A stretch of DNA of 27,931 nucleotides from CAZGTQ01 sp964528575 (GCA_964528575.1 CAZGTQ010000028.1:1-27931), one strand, 5' to 3'; shown: positions 1-8,553, counted from the stretch's first letter. Notes: generated by a model from the sequence alone, not told the origin. Translations and numbers: made by a program.

Positions 1-43
1 CGAGCAGGGCCGCGATCACGACCGGGAAGGAGGTCAGCGTCAT
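1..43 (-). CDS. N-terminus of a membrane or exported protein, cut by the window edge
   Basis: Only the first 14 codons are present. They read MTLTSFPVVIAALL, a hydrophobic stretch that fits a signal peptide or first membrane helix, and every codon ends in G or C, as in the real genes of this window. GAAGG lies 9 bases before the chosen ATG. Another in-frame ATG 6 bases upstream is possible but sits too close to that ribosome binding site. The function cannot be told from so little sequence. Confidence 0.4.
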   Translation of the reverse strand, partial: MTLTSFPVVIAALL

Positions 44-136
44 CGGCATGCACCTTCAGCGAGGGCGCGCCGACGGCCGGCGCCGGCGCAGTGAAGCGAT
101 AGCCGAGTGTACTACTGGACACGTCGGCGGCGACCC

Positions 137-235
137 CTACGGGATCGCGATGATGCCCGACAGTGGGTCGGGGATCTGGCCGTGTGCCAGGTTCGCCGAA
201 AGCAGCACCCCGAGCGCGATCGAGAAGCGCTTCAT
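137..235 (-). pseudogene. Short reading frame with signal peptide; truncated gene or small secreted peptide
   Basis: The frame has 32 codons and starts with a clear signal peptide: MKRF, a hydrophobic core, then AHG followed by Q as the likely cleavage site. Twenty-nine of the 32 codons end in G or C, and GGAGAG lies about 9 bases before the ATG, so this looks like a real gene start. It stops only 13 residues after the predicted cleavage site. Shifting the frame by one base at the stop gives a frame open to the left edge of the window, but its third-position GC falls away, so decay of the 3' part is likely. The alternatives are a true mini-protein or a sequence error. Confidence 0.35.
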
Positions 236-624
236 GGTACTTCTACTCTCCGACAGAGGGCCTGATTGCACGCCGTTGTTGTGGCCGTACCCCCCCACCG
301 CCCACGGTTCGGGCTCATCGAGTACAAGTAGCCGGTCCGCGCGCGGGGGGGCTTCGCGGCGTAGCCCGGAGCCCCCCGATGCGGCCACGACGACGATTCC
401 GTGCACCAAGGAGCTCGGGTACAGCGCCCTGCGCGGTGAACGACGGGTGCCAGCGACGGCGGAGAGCGCCGCGGCAGTGACCGCTGGCTCCTGGCCGCTG
501 AGCTCGAGTACGCTCCGGCCTCGCCGCCGACATCGGCAATGCTCCCCGAGCGGTGGCGCTCTCACGCGCTCGGTGCAAGGAGCGCGGGGCTTCCACACAC
601 GCACCTTGCTACCCGCTCGCCACC
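236..624. other. Stretch without a recognisable gene
   Basis: No frame here has both a start context and the third-position GC pattern of the neighbours, and the stretch is less GC-biased and more irregular. It contains one inverted repeat, GGGGGGCT at 346-353 with AGCCCCCC at 370-377, separated by 16 bases and without a following T run. I see no tRNA, no small RNA signature and no mobile element. Confidence 0.5.
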
Positions 625-1113
625 ATGGTTGCGACTCGCATCGAGCTGCGCGCGGTGACGCGCGAGAACCTCGCGCCGCTCGTCTGCCTGCGGCTGCGCG
701 CGGATCAGCGCAACTGGGTCGCGCCGAACGAGTACTCGATCGCGCAGGCGAGCCTGTACGACACGTGGGAGGCGCGCGCCGTCCACGCGACGATCGGCGG
801 CCACGACGAGCTCGTCGGCTTCGTCCTGTGGGGTCAGGACGAGGATCTCCCCGACGACGCGCCCGAGCGCACGAGTGAGTGGTGGCTCGTGCGCCTCATG
901 ATCGACGCCCGCTGGCAACGCCGCGGCTTCGGCCGCGCGGCGGCGGAGGCGGTCGTCGCGGAGCTCGAGTCGCGCCCCGGCTGCACTGCGGTCCTGCTCG
1001 GCGTCCACCCGCACAACGCGCCGGCCCGCGCGCTGTACGAGTCGATGGGCTTCGTCGACACCGGCCTGGTCGAACACGGCGAGATCGTGATGCGCCGCCC
1101 GCGCGGCGGGTGA
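625..1113 (+). CDS. GNAT N-acetyltransferase, spermine/spermidine acetyltransferase-like
   Basis: This 162-residue protein should move an acetyl group from acetyl-CoA to an amine. The N-terminal pattern (LRAVTRENLAPLVCLRL, then DQRNWVAPN and a short SIAQA stretch) is that of the small BltD/PaiA-like polyamine acetyltransferases. The acetyl-CoA loop is seen as QRRGFGRAA near residue 100, and the usual ending ARALYESMGF near residue 138 is present. The start at 625 places VTREN close to the N-terminus as in the family; a start at 553 would add an implausible Arg/Cys-rich leader. No strong ribosome binding site is visible. The gene is convergent with the metallopeptidase gene, with 12 bases between them. 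The substrate is inferred; other amines are possible. Confidence 0.75.
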   Translation: MVATRIELRAVTRENLAPLVCLRLRADQRNWVAPNEYSIAQASLYDTWEARAVHATIGGHDELVGFVLWGQDEDLPDDAPERTSEWWLVRLMIDARWQRRGFGRAAAEAVVAELESRPGCTAVLLGVHPHNAPARALYESMGFVDTGLVEHGEIVMRRPRGG

Positions 1114-1125
1114 GCGGCGACCGCG

Positions 1126-4100
1126 CTACTCGCGGGCAGCCTCCCCCGGCTCCGCGCGCTCGGGGACCGGCGGGAGCTCCGCTTTCGAGCCCTCGCGGCC
1201 GAGGACGCGGAGCCAGTGCTCGGTCTGGAACGAGAAGGCCGACTCGTAGCCGTAGAACGGCTCCTTGCGGCGCACGACGCCCGCGGGGTCGACGACGATG
1301 ACCCAGTGGCCGTCCTCCTCGCCGCCGGCGTCGCGCGGGGCGGCCGGGCCGCTCGTCGGGTAGGTCACGACCGCGGGCGCCGGCTCGAGCGCGCCGAGCT
1401 GGGCGCGCACCGACGCGAGGTGCTCCTCGCCGAGCGAGTCGGGCACCGCGACGACGACCGGCTGGCCGAGGACGAACTGGCGAACGAGCTCCGCCGCCTT
1501 CTCGCCGCACTCGACCGCGCGGCGCGCGAGGTACTCTCCGTCGTACTCGCCGTCGCCGTCTAGGTCGGGCGGCGCGATGCGCACGAGCACCGTCCCGCTC
1601 GGCGAGGGCGCGAGGCCGCGCAGCGCGCGGTTGACGAACAGCTCGAACGTGCCGCGCGAGGGACGCGTCGCGAGCGCCGTGCGGTCGAGCCGCTGCACCG
1701 TCGGGCGCTGCACCTCGATCGCGCCCATCGAGACCGCGAAGCCGACGTGGCCCTCGATCGGCGCGCCGTCGACCGTGTGGTAGGTGCCGAGGCGCTCGCC
1801 GCCGGCGAACGCGGTCACCGACGCGCCGTCGACGAGGAGCTCGAGCTCGAACGCGGGCACCGGGCGGCCGAAGTCGTGCTGGCCGCCGGGACGCGCGCCG
1901 GGGAGCGCGCCGTCGCGATCGCGCAGCCCCGTCAGGCTCCACGCGACGGAGTCGATCTCCGTCTGCTCCTCCTCCGCGCCGATCGAGTAGAGGAAGTCGC
2001 CCGCGCTGAAGTCGAAACGCACGTTGCGGTCGCGGCGCGTGTGGCCGATCACGACCGCGCCGCTGACGAACGACGTCGTGATGCGCACGCGCGTGCGCAC
2101 GCGATACGTGCCCGGCAACAGCCACTCGTCCGTGCGCGCGAACGCGTCGCGCTGGTGCGCGCGCCGGTCGAGGCTCCCCGTCCCCGTGCGCGGCTCCTCG
2201 CGGCCGACGTGCAGGTCGCCGTCGTCGTCGACGTACCACAGGTGCTCGACGCGCCGATCCTCGTAGTTCGTCAGGCCGCTCTCGACCCAGCCCTCGAGGC
2301 CGAGCCGGCGCTCCGGACGGTCGAGGCGCGCGAGCGCAGTCGGCTGCGCGGGCGGCGCGAGAGCGAGCGACTCGAAGCCGATGCGATCCGCGAGCCGGTC
2401 GTGGTCCGCGGCGAGCGCGGCGGCGGCGAGCGGGCGCTCGCTCGCCGCGTACGCGCGCGCAGCGTCCGCGAGCGCCCCGAGCAGCGCGCGCGTCTTCGGC
2501 AACGCGTCGGCGAACGGCGCGCGCTCGCTCGGCGGCGCGCTCGGAAAGCCCTGCGCGCGCTCGAGCACCCACACCGCGTCGCGCGCGCCGCTCGCGCGGC
2601 CCAGGGCCGCGAGCGCGAGCTCCGTGCGCGGCGAGCGACCGTCCGCCGCGAGCGCCCACGTGAGCGCGTGCAGCGCGTCCTCGTCGCGGCCGAGCTCCGC
2701 GAACAGCTCCCCCGCCGCGCGCGCCTGGTCCTGGCCGAACGACGGCTCCGCGCGCTCGCGCGACCAGACCCACGTCGGCTCGTCGTAGACCCAGCCGTCG
2801 TCCGACGCGGTGTCCGGCACGTTCTGCGCGTAGCGCGACGTGAACGGCTTGGGGTTCTGCCAGTAGAAGCCGCTGACGAACTCGTCGAAGCCCTTCGCGA
2901 ACGCCTCGAAGCCGTCGGGCCGCCCGTCCGCGCCGTCGGCGAAGTGCTTCACGAACCACGCGAGCGGATCGCGCGCGCCCTTCTCCGCGCCCGCCTGGAA
3001 CGGCTCGAGCCGCCCGGCGAACAGCGGCCGGCCGTCCTGCTCCCAAGTCGCGAGATACACGTAGAGCGCGTAGCCCGCGACGTAGTTGTCGCGGTAGTCG
3101 TCGAGCGTCCCGGTGACGAGCTTCTCGAGGTTGCGCGCGTCGCCGTAGCCGTCGATCATCGCCCCCTCGATCGTGCCGAAGCTCGCGTGGTTGGCCACGA
3201 AGCGCTCGTCCTTCGCGCCGCCGTACGCCGCGCCGGTCCAGACCGCCTTGCCCTCGGCCAGCCACGCGGGGATCCCCGGGAAGAGCGCGCCGTCGAAGCG
3301 GTGCGTCAGCTCGTGGGTGAGCAGCCGGCCGAGCCCCTCGATCGTTCCGACCGAGAAGCGCACGGTCGTGATGTCGCCACTCTGGAAGCCGCCCGCCCAC
3401 CAGAACGGCGTTCCCTCCGCCTCGAGACCGTGCGCCTCGGGCACGACGCGCACGAGGCCCGGCCGCGTCGCGAACGGATCGCGGCCGTACCAACCCGCGA
3501 GCCGGCGGTGGTGCAGCTCGACCGTCTTCGCGACGCCGAGCAGCGTCTCGTAGCCGCAGTCGGTCTCGATGCGGTAGAGCCCGTCCGGCGAGACCGCGAC
3601 CGCCGGCCGGCCGAACGTGGCGTGCGCGCGCGTGAACGCCTCGCCCTCCGCGCGGCGCAGCTCCTCGAGCTCGTCGACCGTCCACGGCCGCTCCTCCTTC
3701 GCGCGCAGTTGCTCGCGCGCGCGCTCGAGGCCGCGCTCGCCGTGCTCGCGCACGCGCTCCATGCCGCTCGGCCGCGGCCCGACGAGGTCGTCGAAGGCCG
3801 CTTGCGTGCCGAGGCCGACGAGGCAGCGGGCGGCGCGCACCGCTTCGTCGGTGCGGCCGTTCGCGAGCGCGGAGTCGAGCACGCGCTTCAGCGCAGCGAC
3901 GACGGACTCGTGCGCTGCATCGCCGGCGGCGACCTCGTGCGCGAGAGCCTGCGCGTGCGCCGCACGCAATGCGGGCGAGCCCGACGCGACGTCGAGCGCG
4001 GCGCGCCGCGCCCACCACGCGACGACGCGCTCGGTCGGCTCGCGCCGCGCGTTCTTCTCGCGCGCCTCGGCGAAGCGCGCGAGCTCCTGCGCCGCCGCCG

Positions 4101-4449
4101 CGCGCGCCGCGGCGACCGCCGCGAGCGACGCGTCGCCGGCGAGCGCGTCGCGCACGTCGCCCGCCGGCTTCGCTCGACCGCGCTCGTCCGCGGCGGCGGC
4201 GATCCACGCGTGCGCCCAGACCGCCGTCGCGTCCGCGTCGCCCGCGCTCGCCACGAGCAAGAGCTCCAGCACCTCCGTCGACTCCGGCCGGTGCACGAGG
4301 GCCTCGAGCGCGTGCAGGGCCGCCTCGGCGCGGCGGCCCGCGGCGAGCGCATCGCGCGCGGCCTTCAGCGGCAGAGCGGCTGGATCGCCGGGCGCTGCGG
4401 GAGCGGACGCGAGCGCGGCGAGCAGGACGGCGAGCACGGGGCGGAGCAC
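1126..4449 (-). CDS. Large secreted zinc metallopeptidase-like protein with jelly-roll and redoxin-like C-terminal parts
   Basis: This 1107-residue protein begins with a signal peptide (about residues 1-18), followed by an Ala-rich helical region of repeat type (about 25-250). A gluzincin-type site follows: HELTH at 379-383 gives two zinc ligands and the catalytic Glu, and WLAEG at 396-400 places a Glu (399) at the usual third-ligand position of the 'peptidase MA' group. Residues about 715-920 look like a concanavalin-type jelly roll of the DUF1080/LamG kind (GTYHTVDGAPIEGHVGFAV). The last 150 residues resemble a thioredoxin-fold redoxin (PVVVAVPDSLGEEHLASV, then HWVIVVDPAGVVRR) without a CxxC. 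The start is GTG, preceded by GGAGG at a spacing of 6. The protein probably acts outside the cytoplasm on protein or peptidoglycan-linked substrates. The substrate is unknown. Confidence 0.7.
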   Translation of the reverse strand: MLRPVLAVLLAALASAPAAPGDPAALPLKAARDALAAGRRAEAALHALEALVHRPESTEVLELLLVASAGDADATAVWAHAWIAAAADERGRAKPAGDVRDALAGDASLAAVAAARAAAAQELARFAEAREKNARREPTERVVAWWARRAALDVASGSPALRAAHAQALAHEVAAGDAAHESVVAALKRVLDSALANGRTDEAVRAARCLVGLGTQAAFDDLVGPRPSGMERVREHGERGLERAREQLRAKEERPWTVDELEELRRAEGEAFTRAHATFGRPAVAVSPDGLYRIETDCGYETLLGVAKTVELHHRRLAGWYGRDPFATRPGLVRVVPEAHGLEAEGTPFWWAGGFQSGDITTVRFSVGTIEGLGRLLTHELTHRFDGALFPGIPAWLAEGKAVWTGAAYGGAKDERFVANHASFGTIEGAMIDGYGDARNLEKLVTGTLDDYRDNYVAGYALYVYLATWEQDGRPLFAGRLEPFQAGAEKGARDPLAWFVKHFADGADGRPDGFEAFAKGFDEFVSGFYWQNPKPFTSRYAQNVPDTASDDGWVYDEPTWVWSRERAEPSFGQDQARAAGELFAELGRDEDALHALTWALAADGRSPRTELALAALGRASGARDAVWVLERAQGFPSAPPSERAPFADALPKTRALLGALADAARAYAASERPLAAAALAADHDRLADRIGFESLALAPPAQPTALARLDRPERRLGLEGWVESGLTNYEDRRVEHLWYVDDDGDLHVGREEPRTGTGSLDRRAHQRDAFARTDEWLLPGTYRVRTRVRITTSFVSGAVVIGHTRRDRNVRFDFSAGDFLYSIGAEEEQTEIDSVAWSLTGLRDRDGALPGARPGGQHDFGRPVPAFELELLVDGASVTAFAGGERLGTYHTVDGAPIEGHVGFAVSMGAIEVQRPTVQRLDRTALATRPSRGTFELFVNRALRGLAPSPSGTVLVRIAPPDLDGDGEYDGEYLARRAVECGEKAAELVRQFVLGQPVVVAVPDSLGEEHLASVRAQLGALEPAPAVVTYPTSGPAAPRDAGGEEDGHWVIVVDPAGVVRRKEPFYGYESAFSFQTEHWLRVLGREGSKAELPPVPERAEPGEAARE

Positions 4450-4455
4450 GGGCGA

Positions 4456-4500
4456 CCTCCGGAGGGCGGGACGGGGGACGGCGGGCGAGCCGCCATCGTA
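4456..4500 (-). promoter_or_regulatory. -10-like box and Shine-Dalgarno of the metallopeptidase gene
   Basis: On the minus strand TACGAT lies at 4500-4495 and GGAGG at 4460-4456, six bases before the GTG start. The hexamer is the same as that upstream of msrP, the kinase, the lipoprotein and the patatin gene. No -35 consensus is visible. The GGAGG settles the GTG at 4449 as the start. Confidence 0.45.
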
Positions 4501-4547
4501 GCGGCCGGCCGGCGCGGTCTCGCACCGACCGCCGCCTTACGCGGCCG

Positions 4548-7286
4548 CTACGAGCCCGCCGGCACGGTGGGCGGCGCCGCGAGCTCCGCTTCCTCGGCCG
4601 GAGCCGACGCCGGAACGACGCGCGCCCGCGCTTCGCCGCGGCCGAGCGCGCCGCTGACGACGAACGCGAGCGCGTAGAGCGCCGCTCCCGTCCAGACGAC
4701 GGCGGTGAAGCCGAACGCGATCGAGAGCACGACGGTCAAGACGCTCCCGACGACCGACGTATAGCCGTTGACGCCCCAGGCCCACGCGACGGTGCTCGTG
4801 CCGCGTGCCGCGATGCGGCCGATGCCGAGCGGGAACGGCATGCCCATCGCGGTCGCGAGCGGCGCGAGCAGCACGACGGCGACCGCGATGCGCGCCGACG
4901 TCGGCAGCAGCAGCGTCAGGTCGAACAGCACGTCGGTCAGCCACGGGTACACGAGCGCGAGCACGACGACGACCGCGAGCGCGCGGCGCGGCTCGCGCAC
5001 GCGGCTCGAGAACGCGCTCCCGATCCCGCTGAACACGAGCACGCTGAACAGGACCACCGCGAGCGCGTAGAGCGGGTTGCCGAGGTAGAGGATGAACTTC
5101 TGCGAGAGCACGACCTCGACGAGGATGAAGCCCAGGCCGAGGCACGCGAAGTAGACGAGCGTCGGCAGCTCGCGCACGGCCGAGACGCCGCTCGCGCGCG
5201 TGATGCGGCGCAGCGGCTTGATCACGAAGGCCCAGCCGACGAGCGCGAGCAGGCCGAGCAGCACCGCGAGGATGCCGTGCGCAGTGACGCCGCCCAGCGA
5301 GTTGAAGAAGCTGTCCTTCGAGAGCAGGTCGTCGAAGCGCGACGTCTCGAAGAAGAACGGCCGGTCGTCGGTCGGCGCGGCGACGTCGTAGCGGTAGCCC
5401 GCGAGCCAGACGTCCTTGTCGGGCGCCGCGGCGAACGCCTCGAAGCGGTTCTCGATCGGCGCCTTCGTCGCGTCGTGCACCATCGGCGTGCGCTTCGCGG
5501 GGTGGTAGAGCGGCCGGAAGCGCATCTGTGCGACGGTCGCGTCGAGCGTCGCGAGCTGCTCGTCCGTGAACGGTTGCCTGCCGAAGAGAATCACCGAGAA
5601 GCCGGCGCTCTCGACGAGATACACGTGGCGGGACGGGTCCTCGACGCCCGCGCGCTCGAGCGCGCGCCACCCGAGCACGAACAAGCGCAGCGTGTTGCGC
5701 GGCGCGCCCTCGCGGTCGGGCAGGAACCAGCGCGTCAGCGTGACGATCCCGTCTTCCTTCGTGTGCGCGAGGTACGTGTCGAACGCCTCGAGCGTGTAGA
5801 GGAAGTTCTCCGAGAGCGCGAACGCGCCGGCCTGCGTCGTGCTCGCGGTGTCGACGCCGGAGAGCTGGACGACGTCGTAGAGCGTGGGGTCGCGCTCGAG
5901 CCAGTGCCGGCCCTCGGCGACGTGGACGGTGACTTCGGGATTGCGCTCGGGGTCGTAGAGGTGGCCACCGAACGCGGGGAACGCCTCGCGCGCCGCTGCG
6001 ACGACGCTCGGATTGATCTCGACGCCGACGATGCGCTCGGCGCCGAAGCGCTTCGCCGTCAAGAGGTCCATCCCGCCGCCCGCGCCGATGCACAGGATCT
6101 CCGCGTTCGGCGCGATGCGGTGCACGAGGCTCGCGGGCAGGTACTCGAGCAGCTCCGGCGGCTCGCCCACCGCACCGGTCTCGCCGCCCTCCCAGCGCAT
6201 GACGTTCGTCATCGCCCAGGAGTCGATCGTGATGCCCTTCTGGAGCGGGAACGTGCCCTGGTACGCGCTCGACAGGCCCCACAGGCCCCACGGCTGGGTG
6301 AACGGCCACGTGAACGCGTCGACGCGCGAGAGCGACGTCCACTCGGTGAAGTGCACGAGCGAGCTGTCGCGGACGTCGATCCGGCCCTCGGCCGTGCGCG
6401 GCAGGTCGGCGAGCGGGATCCGCCGCTCGCGTCCGTACGGGTCGTAGGCCACGGCGACGTCGCCCTCGACGCGGTAGTCCCCGCGGAAGACGAAGACCTC
6501 GCCCGAGGGCAGCGTCACCTCCTGCGGCCGATGCTCGCGGTCCCACTGCTCGATGTGCCAGAGCGGCTTGCTCTTGGGCGCGATCAGGTGCAGGTGCTCG
6601 TCGCGCTCCTCCCAGGAGAACAGCGCGAGGCCGAGCACGGCGGTGCCGACGACGGGCCAGAGCGCGCCGCGCAGGCCGCCGGTGAGCGCGTACAGGAGCC
6701 CCGCGACGCCCATCGCGAGCGCGCTCGCGAGCACGGCGTCGGGCGCGCTCCAGTGGAGCAGGTCGAACAGGAAGAGCGCGGCCGCGCAGCCGGCGCCCGA
6801 GCCGATCAGGTTGGCGCTGTAGACGCGGCCGGCGCGCGTGCGGTGCATCGTCAGGGTCGCGCTCACCACCGCGCCGAGGAAGAAGAACGGCACGAGGAGC
6901 ACGAGCACCTGGAACAGGAGCGCGCCCTCGTTGTGGTCGGCGAGGATCGAGAACGCGTCGACCTGCGTGTGGACGACGAGCCAGAGCGCCGCCCCGGTCG
7001 CGAGGGCCGCCTGGCCGGAGAGCTTTGCGAGCAGCGCCGCGCCGCGCTCGACGAGCTCCGGCCGCGCCGACAGCCACACGCCCGACATCGCGAAGCCGAG
7101 CAGCGCGATCGAGATGACGAGGAAGCCGAAGTGGTACCAGAGGACGATCGAGAAGATCTTCGTCAGCGCGACCTGGAACAGGAGCAGGCCCGCGGACAGG
7201 AGGAACAGCGCGGCGAGCCGCAGGGCCGGCACGCGATCGTCGCTCGAAACGGCGGAGGAAACGGGGGAGGGGTGTGCGTCGCTCAT
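4548..7286 (-). CDS. Membrane protein with embedded spermidine-synthase-like domain
   Basis: This 912-residue protein has about seven N-terminal membrane helices (residues about 20-250), a soluble Rossmann methyltransferase-like domain, and about seven C-terminal helices (about 640-890). The central domain has the S-adenosyl ligand loop of the polyamine aminopropyltransferase fold: ILCIGAGGGMDLLTAKRFG near residue 400, then GVEINPSVV with the acidic ligand. The canonical catalytic DSTDP segment is replaced by SGVDTAST, which keeps only one Asp, so true spermidine synthesis is doubtful. Such membrane-embedded SpeE-like proteins are widespread and mostly uncharacterised. The ATG at 7286 starts the protein just before the first helix; no good ribosome binding site is seen. 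It is divergent from the FKBP pair. The polyamine-type GNAT 3.4 kb away may be related, but that is conjecture. Confidence 0.75.
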   Translation of the reverse strand: MSDAHPSPVSSAVSSDDRVPALRLAALFLLSAGLLLFQVALTKIFSIVLWYHFGFLVISIALLGFAMSGVWLSARPELVERGAALLAKLSGQAALATGAALWLVVHTQVDAFSILADHNEGALLFQVLVLLVPFFFLGAVVSATLTMHRTRAGRVYSANLIGSGAGCAAALFLFDLLHWSAPDAVLASALAMGVAGLLYALTGGLRGALWPVVGTAVLGLALFSWEERDEHLHLIAPKSKPLWHIEQWDREHRPQEVTLPSGEVFVFRGDYRVEGDVAVAYDPYGRERRIPLADLPRTAEGRIDVRDSSLVHFTEWTSLSRVDAFTWPFTQPWGLWGLSSAYQGTFPLQKGITIDSWAMTNVMRWEGGETGAVGEPPELLEYLPASLVHRIAPNAEILCIGAGGGMDLLTAKRFGAERIVGVEINPSVVAAAREAFPAFGGHLYDPERNPEVTVHVAEGRHWLERDPTLYDVVQLSGVDTASTTQAGAFALSENFLYTLEAFDTYLAHTKEDGIVTLTRWFLPDREGAPRNTLRLFVLGWRALERAGVEDPSRHVYLVESAGFSVILFGRQPFTDEQLATLDATVAQMRFRPLYHPAKRTPMVHDATKAPIENRFEAFAAAPDKDVWLAGYRYDVAAPTDDRPFFFETSRFDDLLSKDSFFNSLGGVTAHGILAVLLGLLALVGWAFVIKPLRRITRASGVSAVRELPTLVYFACLGLGFILVEVVLSQKFILYLGNPLYALAVVLFSVLVFSGIGSAFSSRVREPRRALAVVVVLALVYPWLTDVLFDLTLLLPTSARIAVAVVLLAPLATAMGMPFPLGIGRIAARGTSTVAWAWGVNGYTSVVGSVLTVVLSIAFGFTAVVWTGAALYALAFVVSGALGRGEARARVVPASAPAEEAELAAPPTVPAGS

Positions 7287-7354
7287 GTGCGCCGAGAGCG
7301 CCGTCGGCCGGGCGGCGGCGCGCCCCCCGGCGCTGCGCGCTCGCGAGGGCAGGG

Positions 7355-7360
7355 ATGGTA
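7355..7360 (-). promoter_or_regulatory. Candidate -10 box of the membrane spermidine-synthase-like gene
   Basis: TACCAT on the minus strand would give a leader of about 60 bases before the ATG at 7286. It is one of the TAnnnT hexamers found upstream of most transcription units here. No -35 box is recognised. Confidence 0.25.
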
Positions 7361-7447
7361 CCGGGGACGCCGCCGCGCTGAACCAAAATGCGCCGGCGCG
7401 TCCCGCGAGCTGCGCGAGAACCGCGGCACGCGAGCGGTCGGAATCGC

Positions 7448-7453
7448 TAGGCT
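7448..7453 (+). promoter_or_regulatory. Candidate -10 box directly before the first FKBP gene
   Basis: TAGGCT ends six bases before the ATG at 7460. If it is the -10 box, transcription would start at or within a base or two of the ATG and the mRNA would be leaderless. No Shine-Dalgarno sequence is present, which agrees with that reading. Confidence 0.3.
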
Positions 7454-7459
7454 CTTTCG

Positions 7460-7966
7460 ATGCGCGCGTCAGCCCTGCTGCTGTTCGCGCTCTTCGCCTG
7501 CGGGCCGAAGAGCGCTCCGACCGAGCCCGACGAGGCCGACGCGTCTGCGCCGTCGGCGACGGCGCAGACGCCGTACGAGCTGCTGCTCGAGGTCGGCTCC
7601 TTCGACGCCCTGCCTGCTCGGATGGAGCTCGCGGACGGGCTCGTCGTCGAGCTCCTCGAGCGCGGCCGCGGTCCGTTGTGCGAGCCCGGCGACGACGTCG
7701 AGGCACACCTGCGCGTGCTGCTCGCGTCGACAGGCGGCGTCGTCGACAGCACGCAGGGCAAGCCGCCGTTCCGCCTGACGCTCGATGGGCGCACGACGTA
7801 CATCCAGGGGCTGCACCGGGCGATCCCGGGCCTGCGCGTCGGCACCACGGTGCGCGTCCAGGTGCCCGCGGAGCTCGCGTACGGCGAGCGGGGCTCGCCG
7901 GCGAGCGGCATCGGGCCGAACGAGCCGCTGGTGCTCGAGGTGCAGATCGTGGGCGTGCGCGGATGA
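7460..7966 (+). CDS. FKBP-type peptidyl-prolyl isomerase lipoprotein (first of a tandem pair)
   Basis: This 168-residue protein starts with a lipoprotein signal, and LFAC ends at Cys14, the likely lipidated residue. A low-complexity acidic linker follows, then an FKBP domain from about residue 65 to the end. The landmarks are PGLRVGTTVRVQVPAELAYG and the closing LVLEVQIVGV. The Trp of the usual 'GWDEG' active-site segment is replaced (YIQGLHRAIPG), so isomerase activity may be weak and chaperone function is possible. It probably acts at the outer face of a membrane on folding exported proteins. Its stop overlaps the next gene's start by four bases (ATGA), so the two are one operon and translationally coupled. 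Confidence 0.85.
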   Translation: MRASALLLFALFACGPKSAPTEPDEADASAPSATAQTPYELLLEVGSFDALPARMELADGLVVELLERGRGPLCEPGDDVEAHLRVLLASTGGVVDSTQGKPPFRLTLDGRTTYIQGLHRAIPGLRVGTTVRVQVPAELAYGERGSPASGIGPNEPLVLEVQIVGVRG

Positions 7967-8541
7967 GCGCGGCGCGTCGCCACGCTGCGCGCGCGCTCGC
8001 GCTGGTCGCGGCGCTCGCGCTCGCGCCCGGTTGCGCCGCTCTGGGCACGATCATCGCGCCGCCGCGCTACGACGCCAAGTCGCTGCCGTCCGGCGTCGAG
8101 CTGCAGGACCTGGTCGTCCCCGAGGGGGGGCGCGTCGCGGGCGGGAGCGACGAGGTGACGATCGACCTCGTCGCCTGGACCGGCGGGGGCCGGCGCTTCG
8201 AGTCGACGTACGCCGTCGGCCGTCCGCTCACGTTCGAGCTCGGCTCGGGCGTCGTCCCGCACGGCCTGGACGAGGGCGTGCGCGGCATGCGCGTCGGCGG
8301 CCGCCGCAGCATCGTCGTCCCGCCCGAGCTCGCGTTCGGCGACGCCGGAATCCCCGGCGAGATCCCGCCGCGCTCGTTCATCCTCTTCGACGTCTCGCTC
8401 GTGAGCGTCCGGCGCCCGAGCGACCCGCCGATCGAGCCGCAGGATCTCGGCGAGGACGACCTGCCGAAGGACGAGGCGCAAGAGCCTGCCGACGCGCCGC
8501 CGGAGGCGATCGAGGCGGGCGCGGCGGACGACGACGGCTGA
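7963..8541 (+). CDS. FKBP-type peptidyl-prolyl isomerase lipoprotein (second of a tandem pair)
   Basis: This 192-residue protein has a lipoprotein signal ending LAPGC at Cys24. The FKBP core covers about residues 60-150: FELGSGVVPHGLDEGVRGM, then GGRRSIVVPPELAFGDAG and IPPRSFILFDVSLVSV. As in the neighbour, the active-site Trp of the GWDEG segment is Leu. A strongly acidic tail of about 40 residues follows, rich in Asp, Glu, Pro and Ala, which the first copy lacks. The start is the ATG of the ATGA overlap. The pair appears to be an old duplication, since the two share fold and lipobox but little sequence. The gene is convergent with the Smr gene 12 bases downstream. Confidence 0.85.
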   Translation: MSAARRHAARALALVAALALAPGCAALGTIIAPPRYDAKSLPSGVELQDLVVPEGGRVAGGSDEVTIDLVAWTGGGRRFESTYAVGRPLTFELGSGVVPHGLDEGVRGMRVGGRRSIVVPPELAFGDAGIPGEIPPRSFILFDVSLVSVRRPSDPPIEPQDLGEDDLPKDEAQEPADAPPEAIEAGAADDDG

Positions 8542-8553
8542 CGGAGCGGGCGT

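Noticed and set aside
346..377. GGGGGGCT/AGCCCCCC hairpin as a terminator or small RNA
   Set aside because: No T run, no promoter and no gene ending here; likely chance in GC-rich DNA.
896..4525. Long open frame of over 1200 codons on the minus strand
   Set aside because: It overlaps the metallopeptidase gene in another frame, is almost pure Arg/Ala/Gly, and has no domain. Very high GC keeps stop codons rare.
1747..4677. Long open frame on the plus strand opposite the metallopeptidase
   Set aside because: Arg/Glu/Val-rich mirror of the real gene with no start context or motif.
3969..7778. Open frame of 1269 codons on the plus strand
   Set aside because: It crosses two real genes on the other strand and the FKBP gene in another frame; composition is Arg/Glu/Ala only.
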